NCBI GenBank assembly: GCA_016267585.1
Contig: JACQUT010000142.1
Span: 1 to 5,298 of the forward strand
DNA from: Cyanobacteria bacterium NC_groundwater_1444_Ag_S-0.65um_54_12
GTDB taxonomy: Bacteria; Cyanobacteriota; Sericytochromatia; S15B-MN24; VGJW01
Direction of reading: 5' to 3'
DNA length: 5,298 nucleotides
This document shows positions 1 through 5,298 of the stretch, in pieces. The notes beneath the pieces were generated by a model. That model was given only the letters and a program-made list of their open reading frames with translations. It was not told the origin of the DNA and did not search any database. The stretch's first letter is position 1, and every line of letters begins with the position of its first letter. The translations under genes were made by a program, and so were the position numbers.

Positions 1-2
1 AA

Positions 3-161
3 GTCCAACCTCATCCCGCCTTGCCGCGTGTCTTTTTGCAATACGATGGCGGAAAGTTTTCGTCTGGCAATAACGCCTTTTTCTCCTCACCCACTTCCGC
101 TGCCAAGGCCAGTAATCTCACCCACGAACAATTTGTACTGGGTACTGCTGTTACCTTCTAA
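3..161 (+). CDS. C-terminal end of a probable outer-membrane beta-barrel protein (partial)
   Basis: The reading frame is open from the left edge of the window to a TAA at 159-161 and gives about 52 residues. I do not recognise the family. The last residues read QFVLGTAVTF. The final residue is Phe, and Val, Thr, Leu and Phe sit at positions -3, -5, -7 and -9. This alternating pattern with a terminal aromatic residue is the usual C-terminal strand recognised by the BAM machinery in Gram-negative outer-membrane proteins. The preceding segment, rich in Gly, Ser, Asn and Phe, would fit a loop and strand of a porin-like barrel. The frame competes with another open frame across the same bases, which looks less protein-like. 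It would be the upstream neighbour of ispF, 95 bases away. The evidence is short and composition-based, so the frame choice and the barrel reading are both tentative. Confidence 0.35.
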   Translation, partial: VQPHPALPRVFLQYDGGKFSSGNNAFFSSPTSAAKASNLTHEQFVLGTAVTF

Positions 162-256
162 CGGTAATGCCACGGAAACAGCCGCGTTGCCGTTGACGTC
201 ATTGTTCAGGTTAACCCAACACTCTCTTAATCTGTTAGAGGAAATCGTTAGCTATA
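162..256 (+). promoter_or_regulatory. Intergenic leader of ispF with ribosome binding site and a weak promoter candidate
   Basis: This is non-coding space between the upstream stop and the ispF GTG. AGAGGAA at 237-243 is the only Shine-Dalgarno-like stretch and lies 13 bases before the GTG, which is longer than usual. A weak sigma70-like pair can be proposed: TTGTTC at 203-208 and CTTAAT at 226-231 with a 17-base spacer. It matches consensus poorly and would start transcription almost on top of the ribosome binding site. A better -35-like TTGACG at 193-198 has no matching -10. The leader is therefore clear, but the promoter is not established. Confidence 0.3.
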
Positions 257-736
257 GTGACAACAGTTCGCATTGGTACCGGCTTCGACCTGCATGCCTT
301 GGTCGCTGATCGACCGCTAATTCTGGGTGGCATTACCATCCCCCATGAACGAGGACTGGCAGGCGATTCTGATGCCGATGTGCTTACCCATGCGCTGATG
401 GATGCTTTACTCGGAGCTCTGGCGCTAGGTGATCTGGGAAGCTATTTCCCACCTGGTGATCCGCGGTTCCGAGGTGCCTGCAGCCTCGATCTGCTAAGGC
501 AAGTGAGGTATCTGGTCAGAAAAAATGGCTGGAGGGTAGGTAATATTGATGCCACTATCATTGCCCAGGAGCCACGTTTGGGTCCTCATATCTCGGTCAT
601 GCGCCAATCATTAGCTAGCGCGCTGGAAGTCAACCTGGCAACGGTCAGCGTCAAGGCAACCTCTACCGATCAGCTAGGGACATTGGGACGCCGAGAAGGA
701 ATCGCTGCCCAGGCGGTTGTGCTCCTGGAAAGGTAA
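257..736 (+). CDS. ispF: 2-C-methyl-D-erythritol 2,4-cyclodiphosphate synthase
   Basis: IspF catalyses the fifth step of the MEP isoprenoid pathway in the cytoplasm. It cyclises CDP-methylerythritol 2-phosphate to methylerythritol cyclodiphosphate and releases CMP, as a homotrimer with divalent metals. The 159-aa length is normal. The metal ligands are present as Asp11, His13 (GFDLH) and His45 (DADVLTH), equivalent to E. coli Asp8, His10 and His42. The DLG (59-61), FPPGD (64-68) and [10 protein letters not shown] segments and the KATSTDQLG...GRREGIA signature are also visible. The start is GTG, because an in-frame stop at 236-238 leaves no earlier choice. Two oddities concern the active site. 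Asp37 replaces the His of the usual HSDxDV motif (E. coli His34). The signature has Ser where E. coli has the second Thr of TTTE. FPP instead of FPD is, as I recall, normal in cyanobacterial IspF, which this protein resembles. The usual partner ispD is not next to it. The next gene starts 7 bases downstream. Family assignment is very secure; full activity is less certain. Confidence 0.96.
   Translation: MTTVRIGTGFDLHALVADRPLILGGITIPHERGLAGDSDADVLTHALMDALLGALALGDLGSYFPPGDPRFRGACSLDLLRQVRYLVRKNGWRVGNIDATIIAQEPRLGPHISVMRQSLASALEVNLATVSVKATSTDQLGTLGRREGIAAQAVVLLER
727..733 (+). promoter_or_regulatory. Ribosome binding site that decides the start of the RlpA-like gene
   Basis: GGAAAGG lies inside the last codons of ispF, 10 bases upstream of TTG 744. 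This spacing suits TTG 744 and not TTG 717, which would lie before it. It makes TTG 744 the preferred start over ATG 768, which lacks a comparable site at usable distance. Confidence 0.55.
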
Positions 737-743
737 TAAAGTA

Positions 744-1514
744 TTGTTCGGGCGATTGCTCAGCGGCATGATTTTTTGCCTGTCAGCTTCACCAGCGCTG
801 GCCAGCGAGGCTAGCAGCAGTGCGGAGGTCACTGATGCCCTTTTGCCTCCTGATAATTATGCCTCTTGGATCGTTGCGACTGACGAAGCAGGTCGCGCTG
901 CGAGCTACGTGATGGTGTCAGATCGAGTGGCCTGGAGCTTTCGTGGAGATTGGGCAGCACGCGCCAGAGAAGCGGCCCAGCGCTTGAACGCGCTTTGGCA
1001 GAGCGGTATTTTGCGCAGTGACATCATTACTCCTGGTAAGCGCGGTCGTAATTTTATGATTCGTTGCGGCACCGCTACAATTTTGACCGTCGACAGTTTG
1101 CTGGCCAAGACACAAGGGATGAAGCCAGCAGAATTCACGCTAGCGGCCATCGACAGTCTGCGCCGAGCACTGGGCGGCATACCGCTAATTCACCAGGTAA
1201 GCCGTGGCGGTATGCCAGGCGTAAAACGTAGTCTGGCAGTAGCTTCCTGGTACGGTGGCTTTTTCCATGGGCGTACTGCAGCTGACGGTCTGCCTTTTGA
1301 CAAGATGGATTTCACGGTGGCCAGCCGCACGTTGCCGCTAGGCACGCTGTTGTTGCTGAGTAATCCGAAAAATGGCAAAGCAGTTCTGGTACGGGTCACT
1401 GATCGGGGACCCTACATTCGGGGACGCCAGCTCGACCTCTCACAGCGCACCGCTCAGGTACTGGGCATAGAATCGGCCGGGGTGGCTCCGCTACGTTACT
1501 ACGTGTTTCCCTAG
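744..1514 (+). CDS. Secreted RlpA-like double-psi beta-barrel protein with cyanobacterial-type N-terminal domain
   Basis: From TTG 744 the product is 256 aa. Residues 1-20 form a signal peptide (Arg4, hydrophobic core, SPALA before Ser21), so it should be exported; there is no lipobox, unlike classical RlpA lipoproteins. Residues about 30-150 form a separate domain ending in LRRALGG. Its pattern of helix, basic beta segment and helix recalls the N-terminal domain of cyanobacterial RlpA proteins. Residues about 165-252 are the RlpA double-psi barrel: ASWYG at 167-171, FHGRTA, RTLPLGT, VTDRGPYIRGR with Asp220, and LDLS. Family members bind peptidoglycan, and some are lytic transglycosylases acting at the septum. 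In Pseudomonas aeruginosa RlpA activity is tied to a Glu, a His and an Asp. Here the Glu of GExF is Leu183 and the His of AHRTLP is Ser194, while only Asp220 remains. There is no SPOR domain. A non-catalytic wall-binding role is likely but inferred. The gene lies 7 bases after ispF, so co-transcription is likely. Confidence 0.85.
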   Translation: MFGRLLSGMIFCLSASPALASEASSSAEVTDALLPPDNYASWIVATDEAGRAASYVMVSDRVAWSFRGDWAARAREAAQRLNALWQSGILRSDIITPGKRGRNFMIRCGTATILTVDSLLAKTQGMKPAEFTLAAIDSLRRALGGIPLIHQVSRGGMPGVKRSLAVASWYGGFFHGRTAADGLPFDKMDFTVASRTLPLGTLLLLSNPKNGKAVLVRVTDRGPYIRGRQLDLSQRTAQVLGIESAGVAPLRYYVFP

Positions 1515-1615
1515 ATTGAAAAAATAGCCAATTTTAGCCGCCTTGGCAGTTGCGCCCGGCTAGAGATCGTCAAAATAATAATATAGCAACTGCCTTGAGC
1601 GAGGTACGAGCCCCC
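1515..1615 (+). promoter_or_regulatory. AT-rich gap before the ATPase gene, possible promoter region
   Basis: This 101-base gap is the only sizeable spacer between genes after ispF. It begins with an A-rich run (TTGAAAAAATAG) and has an AT-rich block with three AAT repeats at about 1571-1585 that could hold a -10 element. No -35 lies at the correct distance, so I cannot name a promoter. GAGGT at 1601-1605 is a ribosome binding site 11 bases (from GAGG) before ATG 1616. A short GCCAA...TTGGC inverted repeat (1527-1531 with 1543-1547) has no T tract after it and is too weak to call a terminator. The gap suggests the ATPase may have its own promoter. Confidence 0.3.
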
Positions 1616-4321
1616 ATGCATGATCAGCTGGCTCCACCGGACGGACCATGGCATGCGCTAACCGCCGAGGAAGCCATGGCAGCTTTAGCTGCCAGCGAGC
1701 ATGGATTAGCTTCAACCGCCGCCGGGCAACGTTTAGAAAAGTTCGGCCCTAACGAATTGGACATCAAACCAGAGGTCTCGAGCATAACGGTTTTCCTGCG
1801 GCAATTCAAAAGCCCGCTCATCTATATTTTGCTAGTGGCAGCGTTCATTGCTCTCATGCTGGAGAAGCACTTGGATGTCACAGTAATTCTGGGACTGGTG
1901 CTGTTGAACGCTGTAATCGGCTATTTTCAGGAGCGCAAAGCTCAAGCAGCTCTGACAGCCTTGCGGCGCATGACGAGCCCCCAGGCTACGGTATTGCGAC
2001 AAGGCGAACCCTACGAGCTTCCTGCCAGTCAAGTGGTTCCTGGAGATATTCTACTCCTGGCTGTCGGCGACTTGGTGGCAGCTGACGGCAGACTATTACG
2101 CACTGACGATCTGGAGGTGGATGAAGCCATACTGACTGGTGAGTCGCTACCGGTGCTGAAGACGACACAGCCGTTAACGACACCAGAACTGCCACTGGGC
2201 GATCGCACGAATATGGTTTACATGAATACCGTCATCACCCGCGGCAAGGGGCGAGCCGTGGTCGTTGCAACCGGACTAGCCAGCGAAGTCGGTCGGATTG
2301 CTGGACGCGTGGCCCAAGCAGAAATACGTCCACCCCTGGAAGGACGCATCCGGCAGTTTAGCTGGCAGCTCGCCTTCTTGGTGATAGGGATCATGGCTGC
2401 ACTGCTTACCCTGGGCCTGATCCGCCAGATACCCTTCCTCGAAATGTTCATGCTCGCGCTAAGCCTGGCGGTATCGGCCATTCCAGAAGGTCTACCGATT
2501 GTATTGACTGTGCTTCTGGCGATCGGTGTATGGCGCATGTCAAAACATAATGCCCTGGTACGCCATCTCCCGGCGGTAGAGGGACTTGGTTCCGCTACAG
2601 TCATCTGCACTGACAAAACCGGCACCCTCACACAAAATCGGATGATCGTGCGTCGGATTTTTTTGCCCGGACGAAGCTACGCGGTCACCGGGAATGGTTA
2701 CGAACCTTTCGGAGCGATCACCACGAGCGAGGCAAGAGCACCGATAGCTTGGCAAGCTGACAGCGCGCTCTGGCAGTTGCTGACTGCCTCTTTGCTTTGC
2801 AACGATGCCGAACTGGTCGAGCAGGACAGCATATGGCGGGTGCGCGGTGATCCGACAGAAGGAGCCCTGCTGGCCCTGGCTGCCAAAGCCGGGCTAGATC
2901 TTTACTGGGAACGCTTGGCAGAAATAACCTATACTTCCGAACGCCGCTGGATGGCAACACTTCATCGTTCTGGTAGCGGCCAGCTAGTTGTCTTCGCGAA
3001 GGGCGCGCTGGAGCGCTTGTTGCCTATGGCCAAAATGGTGCAGGAACCAAATGGCCAGCTTCGCCCGCTCGATCCGGCAACCAGTGCTGAAATAGAGCAG
3101 GTAGGAAACGCCATGGCTTCGGCAACGCTGCGCGTGCTAGCTTTTTGTTACCTGCCCGAGGCCAAGGAAGCAGATCACCTTGAGCTGACGCATCTAGCAG
3201 GCGAACTGGTGTTTTTGGGTCTGGTCGGGATGCTGGATCCTCCCAGGTCGGAAGCGATTATGGCGATCAATCAATGCCATGAGGCCGGAATCCGCGTGGT
3301 CATGATCACGGGCGATCATCTGATCACTGCCCAGGCGATCGCCAAAGAAATGGGAATAATATCTGACGAAGTAGCGCAAGAGGCGATCAATGGCAACGAA
3401 TTGTCAGAGATGACCGACGCCGAGCTGTTGCAGCGCTGTGAGCGAACAGTTATTTATGCGCGGGTGGATCCCGAGCATAAGCTCAGGATAGTGAAGGCCC
3501 TGCAAACCAGCGGACATATCGTGGCGGTCACGGGCGATGGCGTAAACGACGCACCTGCCCTGTCGCAAGCTGATATAGGCGTGGCCATGGGCACTGGCAC
3601 CGAGGTAGCAAAAAGTGCCGCCGATCTCGTGATCACCGACGATAATTTTGCCACTATCGTTGCCGCCATCAGGGAAGGTCGATTGATAGTTCAGAATCTG
3701 CGCAAGGTCATGACCTATCTTTTCAGTACCAACGCCGGCGAGATCGTCACCGTTTCGTTGGCGACGTTGTTAGGACTACCCTTGCCGCTAGTCGCGGTGC
3801 AGATTCTCTGGATCAATTTGATCACCGATGGCGCTTTCGACAAGACGCTCGCATTAGAAACCGCCCAGACGGATCTGATGCACATTCCACCCAGATCGCC
3901 ACGCGCTCCCCTCATAGATCGACAAATACTGCACTCCGTACTGCTAGCCGCCCCGCTCATGGCGATCGGCACACTTTTCATATTTCAGCAAGCGCTCTGG
4001 ACTGATGACTCTCTCGAAAAAGCTCGCACCATGGCCTTCTCTACGCTCGTCTTCTTTCAGTGGCTGGCGGCTTTTTCCTTTCGTTCTTTCGATAGACCTA
4101 TCTACCAGTTGCCGCCTAATCACTGGATGTGGTACGGACTGGCAGCAGCAATCATCCTGCACTTGGCAGTAATCTACCTACCACCTATGCAAGCCTTATT
4201 CCATACAGTTTCACTTAGTTCAACTGAACTACTAAAGGCTCTGCTGGTCGCCAGCACAGTGTTATTATTTAACGAGGGGCGCAAGTACTTCAGTAAAATA
4301 CGTGCCCTTCACCTACCATAG
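1616..4321 (+). CDS. P-type cation-transporting ATPase, P2 (Ca2+-ATPase-like) group
   Basis: This is an inner-membrane pump that couples ATP hydrolysis to cation movement through a phospho-aspartate. Residues about 11-75 form the Cation_ATPase_N domain (WHALTAEEA, GPNEL). TM1 and TM2 are near 67-82 and 88-104. The actuator motif TGES is at 174-177, PEGLP in TM4 at 290-294, the phosphorylated Asp333 in DKTGTLT, KGA at 462-464 in the nucleotide domain, DPPR at 541-544, TGD at 565-567 and GDGVND at 640-645. TM5 has STNAGE (704-709), TM6 has NLITDG (734-739), and four more helices follow, giving ten. The 901-aa length is normal. Residues matching the SERCA Ca2+ sites are kept in TM4 (Glu291), TM5 (Asn706, Glu709) and TM6 (Asn734, Thr737, Asp738), but TM8 has Gln where SERCA has Glu. 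TM6 continues AFDKT instead of the usual LPATA. The ion is therefore uncertain: Ca2+ or Mn2+ is possible, a monovalent ion is not excluded. ATG 1616 is preferred over TTG 1550 because GAGG lies 11 bases before it. The next gene follows after 7 bases. Confidence 0.95.
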   Translation: MHDQLAPPDGPWHALTAEEAMAALAASEHGLASTAAGQRLEKFGPNELDIKPEVSSITVFLRQFKSPLIYILLVAAFIALMLEKHLDVTVILGLVLLNAVIGYFQERKAQAALTALRRMTSPQATVLRQGEPYELPASQVVPGDILLLAVGDLVAADGRLLRTDDLEVDEAILTGESLPVLKTTQPLTTPELPLGDRTNMVYMNTVITRGKGRAVVVATGLASEVGRIAGRVAQAEIRPPLEGRIRQFSWQLAFLVIGIMAALLTLGLIRQIPFLEMFMLALSLAVSAIPEGLPIVLTVLLAIGVWRMSKHNALVRHLPAVEGLGSATVICTDKTGTLTQNRMIVRRIFLPGRSYAVTGNGYEPFGAITTSEARAPIAWQADSALWQLLTASLLCNDAELVEQDSIWRVRGDPTEGALLALAAKAGLDLYWERLAEITYTSERRWMATLHRSGSGQLVVFAKGALERLLPMAKMVQEPNGQLRPLDPATSAEIEQVGNAMASATLRVLAFCYLPEAKEADHLELTHLAGELVFLGLVGMLDPPRSEAIMAINQCHEAGIRVVMITGDHLITAQAIAKEMGIISDEVAQEAINGNELSEMTDAELLQRCERTVIYARVDPEHKLRIVKALQTSGHIVAVTGDGVNDAPALSQADIGVAMGTGTEVAKSAADLVITDDNFATIVAAIREGRLIVQNLRKVMTYLFSTNAGEIVTVSLATLLGLPLPLVAVQILWINLITDGAFDKTLALETAQTDLMHIPPRSPRAPLIDRQILHSVLLAAPLMAIGTLFIFQQALWTDDSLEKARTMAFSTLVFFQWLAAFSFRSFDRPIYQLPPNHWMWYGLAAAIILHLAVIYLPPMQALFHTVSLSSTELLKALLVASTVLLFNEGRKYFSKIRALHLP
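2199..2206. repeat. HIP1 octamer GCGATCGC, copy 1
   Basis: A perfect palindromic GCGATCGC inside the ATPase gene. This octamer (HIP1) is strongly over-represented in many cyanobacterial genomes, so its presence supports the lineage inference. It has no assigned function here. Confidence 0.6.
3335..3342. repeat. HIP1 octamer GCGATCGC, copy 2, in extended form
   Basis: A second perfect GCGATCGC, extended to the ten-base palindrome GGCGATCGCC at 3334-3343, also inside the ATPase gene. By chance a given octamer is expected about 0.08 times in a window of this length, so two copies are notable, although the count is small. Confidence 0.6.
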
Positions 4322-4325
4322 AGGT
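4320..4325 (+). promoter_or_regulatory. Ribosome binding site of the EamA transporter gene, overlapping the ATPase stop codon
   Basis: AGAGGT overlaps the last two bases of the ATPase TAG. Only a few bases separate it from GTG 4329, closer than typical. It still supports GTG 4329 over the alternative in-frame GTG at 4302, which has no Shine-Dalgarno at useful distance. The arrangement suggests translational coupling of transporter synthesis to the ATPase. Confidence 0.45.
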
Positions 4326-4328
4326 ATT

Positions 4329-5298
4329 GTGTCATCTAGCAACAAATTGCCCTGGCGGGGGTTTCTACTGGCCAGCGTTGCTGCTTTGCTCTTTGGTATC
4401 TCGGCTCCGCTAGCCAAGCTGTGGTTCAGTGAAATCTCACCCTTGGCTGCCGCCGGCCTGATTTATACGAGTGCCGGCCTTATCTTGCTAATGCTCTTGC
4501 TGATCCGCCGGCTGGTCTGGCAACGCTGGACGGCAGTTCGAGAAGCGCCATTTTGCCGGTCCGATTTACCCTACCTGGCTGGCTCGGTTTTTTTCGGTGG
4601 CATGCTGGGGACGACCTTTCTGCTCTATGGCCTGAATCATGCCTCGGGGATGGCGGCCTCGCTGCTATTGAACCTGGAAATGGTGTTCACGGTCTTGATT
4701 GCTCTTTGCTTCGGTGAAAGCTTGACGCGTCAGTCAACGTTCGGGATGTTAGCCATCCTGGGTGGCAGCCTGTTGCTCGCTGTAGCTCCCGAGCAAGCTG
4801 GCGGTACCACCATTATTGGTATGCTGGCGATCGTCGCTTCCTGCTTTTCCTGGGGTATGGATAACAATCTGACGCAAAAGATAGCAGCTAAAGATCCGCT
4901 CATTCTCATGTTTGTCAAAGCAGCCGTGGCTGGTCTGATCAATCTCTTGCTAGCATGTGGGACGGGGGCCGCTTGGCCCAGCTTCAGCGAAACCGGAGCA
5001 GCGATCTTGGTGGGCGGCGTTTGCTATAACTTGAGTTTGATCTGCTTCATTCTCGCTTTGCGCGAACTGGGCACCGCCAGAACCGGTAGCTTGTTTGCCA
5101 CGGCTCCCTTTGTCGGTGTCATCACTTCCACTTTTATCTTGCAAGAAGAAATCACTTGGCTCATCTTGGTAGCGGGCGGCGCCATGGCATCAGGAGTGGG
5201 AATGATGGTGGCAGAGGATCACAACCACGAGCATGTGCATCAGCCGCTGTGGCACGCGCACCGACATGTGCATGATGAGCACCATGAACATGAACACG
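4329..5298 (+). CDS. EamA/DMT-family transporter with histidine-rich C-terminal tail (partial, runs off the window)
   Basis: From GTG 4329 the frame is open for 323 codons to the window edge with no stop. It shows ten hydrophobic segments in two similar halves, the drug/metabolite transporter layout of duplicated EamA domains. The first half has LNLEMVF (Glu117) and FGE (Glu130). The second has ATAPFVGV (257-264) and LQEE (Glu273-274), the matching positions of the repeat. TM10 ends near residue 295 with GVGMMVA. From residue 298 a soluble tail begins with 12 His in about 28 residues (HNHEHVH, HAHRHVH, HHEHEH), arranged mostly as alternating H-x-H and spaced by Glu, Asp and Arg. Such tails bind Ni2+, Zn2+ or Co2+ in other proteins. 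I recall similar tails on EamA proteins of other bacteria, but their role is not settled. The substrate cannot be read from the sequence. The gene starts 7 bases after the ATPase stop, so the two are very probably expressed together. The true C-terminus is outside the window. Confidence 0.9.
   Translation, partial: MSSSNKLPWRGFLLASVAALLFGISAPLAKLWFSEISPLAAAGLIYTSAGLILLMLLLIRRLVWQRWTAVREAPFCRSDLPYLAGSVFFGGMLGTTFLLYGLNHASGMAASLLLNLEMVFTVLIALCFGESLTRQSTFGMLAILGGSLLLAVAPEQAGGTTIIGMLAIVASCFSWGMDNNLTQKIAAKDPLILMFVKAAVAGLINLLLACGTGAAWPSFSETGAAILVGGVCYNLSLICFILALRELGTARTGSLFATAPFVGVITSTFILQEEITWLILVAGGAMASGVGMMVAEDHNHEHVHQPLWHAHRHVHDEHHEHEH
5220..5298 (+). other. Histidine-rich tail-coding segment of the EamA transporter
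   Basis: This stretch codes for the soluble tail after the last membrane helix. The codons CAT and CAC alternate with GAG, GAA, GTG and GAT, giving a low-complexity DNA block with short near-repeats such as CATGTGCAT (twice). It may continue past the window. The tail is a plausible metal-binding or metal-sensing region on the cytoplasmic or periplasmic face; topology was not determined. Confidence 0.8.

Noticed and set aside
160..194. Inverted repeat AACGGTAA / TTGCCGTT with a 19-base loop after the upstream stop
   Set aside because: The stem is only 8 pairs with one G-T wobble, the loop is long, and no T tract follows, so a terminator call is not supported.
28..309. Open frame on the + strand overlapping the ispF start
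   Set aside because: It runs into the 5' end of ispF, has no ribosome binding site, and its product is low in recognisable motifs. The other frame ending at 161 and ispF explain the region better.
717..743. Earlier TTG start of the RlpA-like gene inside ispF
   Set aside because: It would precede the GGAAAGG site at 727-733 and add a polar, charged MCSWKGNKV extension ahead of the signal peptide.
744..803. Cys12 in the signal peptide as a lipoprotein lipobox
   Set aside because: The context MIFC does not match a lipobox, and the SPALA-S site afterwards is a good ordinary signal peptidase site.
1550..1615. TTG 1550 as start of the ATPase
   Set aside because: The extra 22 residues are polar and not typical of the family, and the GAGG at 1601-1604 is well placed for ATG 1616, where the WHAL-type N-terminal domain follows directly.
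2218..2631. 137-codon antisense open frame inside the ATPase gene
   Set aside because: It lies fully within strong P-type ATPase coding sequence, is rich in Arg, Ser and Pro as expected of a shadow frame, and has no recognisable motif.
3454..4162. Several antisense frames of 70-90 codons in the 3' half of the ATPase gene
   Set aside because: They are shadows of the conserved GDGVND and TM5-TM6 coding region, with no ribosome binding sites or family resemblance.
4302..4328. GTG 4302 as an earlier start of the EamA gene
   Set aside because: It would overlap the ATPase by 20 bases, and no Shine-Dalgarno lies at suitable distance; the purine-rich GAGGGG is too far upstream.
1..5298. CRISPR arrays, insertion sequences, tRNA, rRNA, phage or toxin-antitoxin genes
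   Set aside because: No regular spaced repeats, terminal inverted repeats, transposase motifs, cloverleaf sequences or small paired genes were seen on either strand.

Overview
This 5.3 kb window is chromosomal-looking bacterial DNA of moderate GC (roughly 50-55% by eye). All genes lie on the + strand and are packed closely. The best lineage signal is cyanobacterial or cyanobacteria-related (Cyanobacteriota in the broad sense, possibly a deep or non-photosynthetic branch). Three things point that way. IspF carries cyanobacterial-style blocks ([38 protein letters not shown]). The RlpA-like protein has an extra N-terminal domain of the type I associate with cyanobacterial RlpA proteins. Two perfect GCGATCGC (HIP1) octamers occur against a background rich in GATC. 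This is inference from remembered sequences; no search was run.

Layout: (1) 3-161 is probably the last strand(s) of an outer-membrane beta-barrel protein entering from the left. (2) 162-256 is a short intergenic stretch with the ispF ribosome binding site. (3) 257-736 is ispF, a complete gene of the MEP isoprenoid pathway starting at GTG. (4) 744-1514 is a secreted RlpA-type double-psi beta-barrel protein, starting at TTG only 7 bases after ispF. (5) 1515-1615 is a 101-base AT-rich gap. (6) 1616-4321 is a complete P-type cation ATPase of the P2 (Ca2+-type) group, about 901 aa. (7) From 4329 to the window edge is an EamA/DMT-family ten-helix transporter with a strikingly histidine-rich C-terminal tail, cut by the end of the window.

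How the genes may work together: ispF and the RlpA-like gene are probably co-transcribed but have no obvious functional link beyond envelope and lipid-carrier metabolism. The ATPase and the His-tailed EamA transporter are separated by 7 bases and are very likely co-translated. Together they look like a cation or metal handling pair, although the ion cannot be read from the sequence.

The points most worth a second look are: the RlpA-like protein has lost two of the three residues linked to lytic transglycosylase activity; IspF has Asp where the E. coli enzyme has its transition-state His; the ATPase has charged residues in the ion-binding helix TM6; and the EamA protein has a His tail. I did not find a convincing new defence, mobile or RNA system, and there is no CRISPR array, insertion sequence, tRNA or rRNA.
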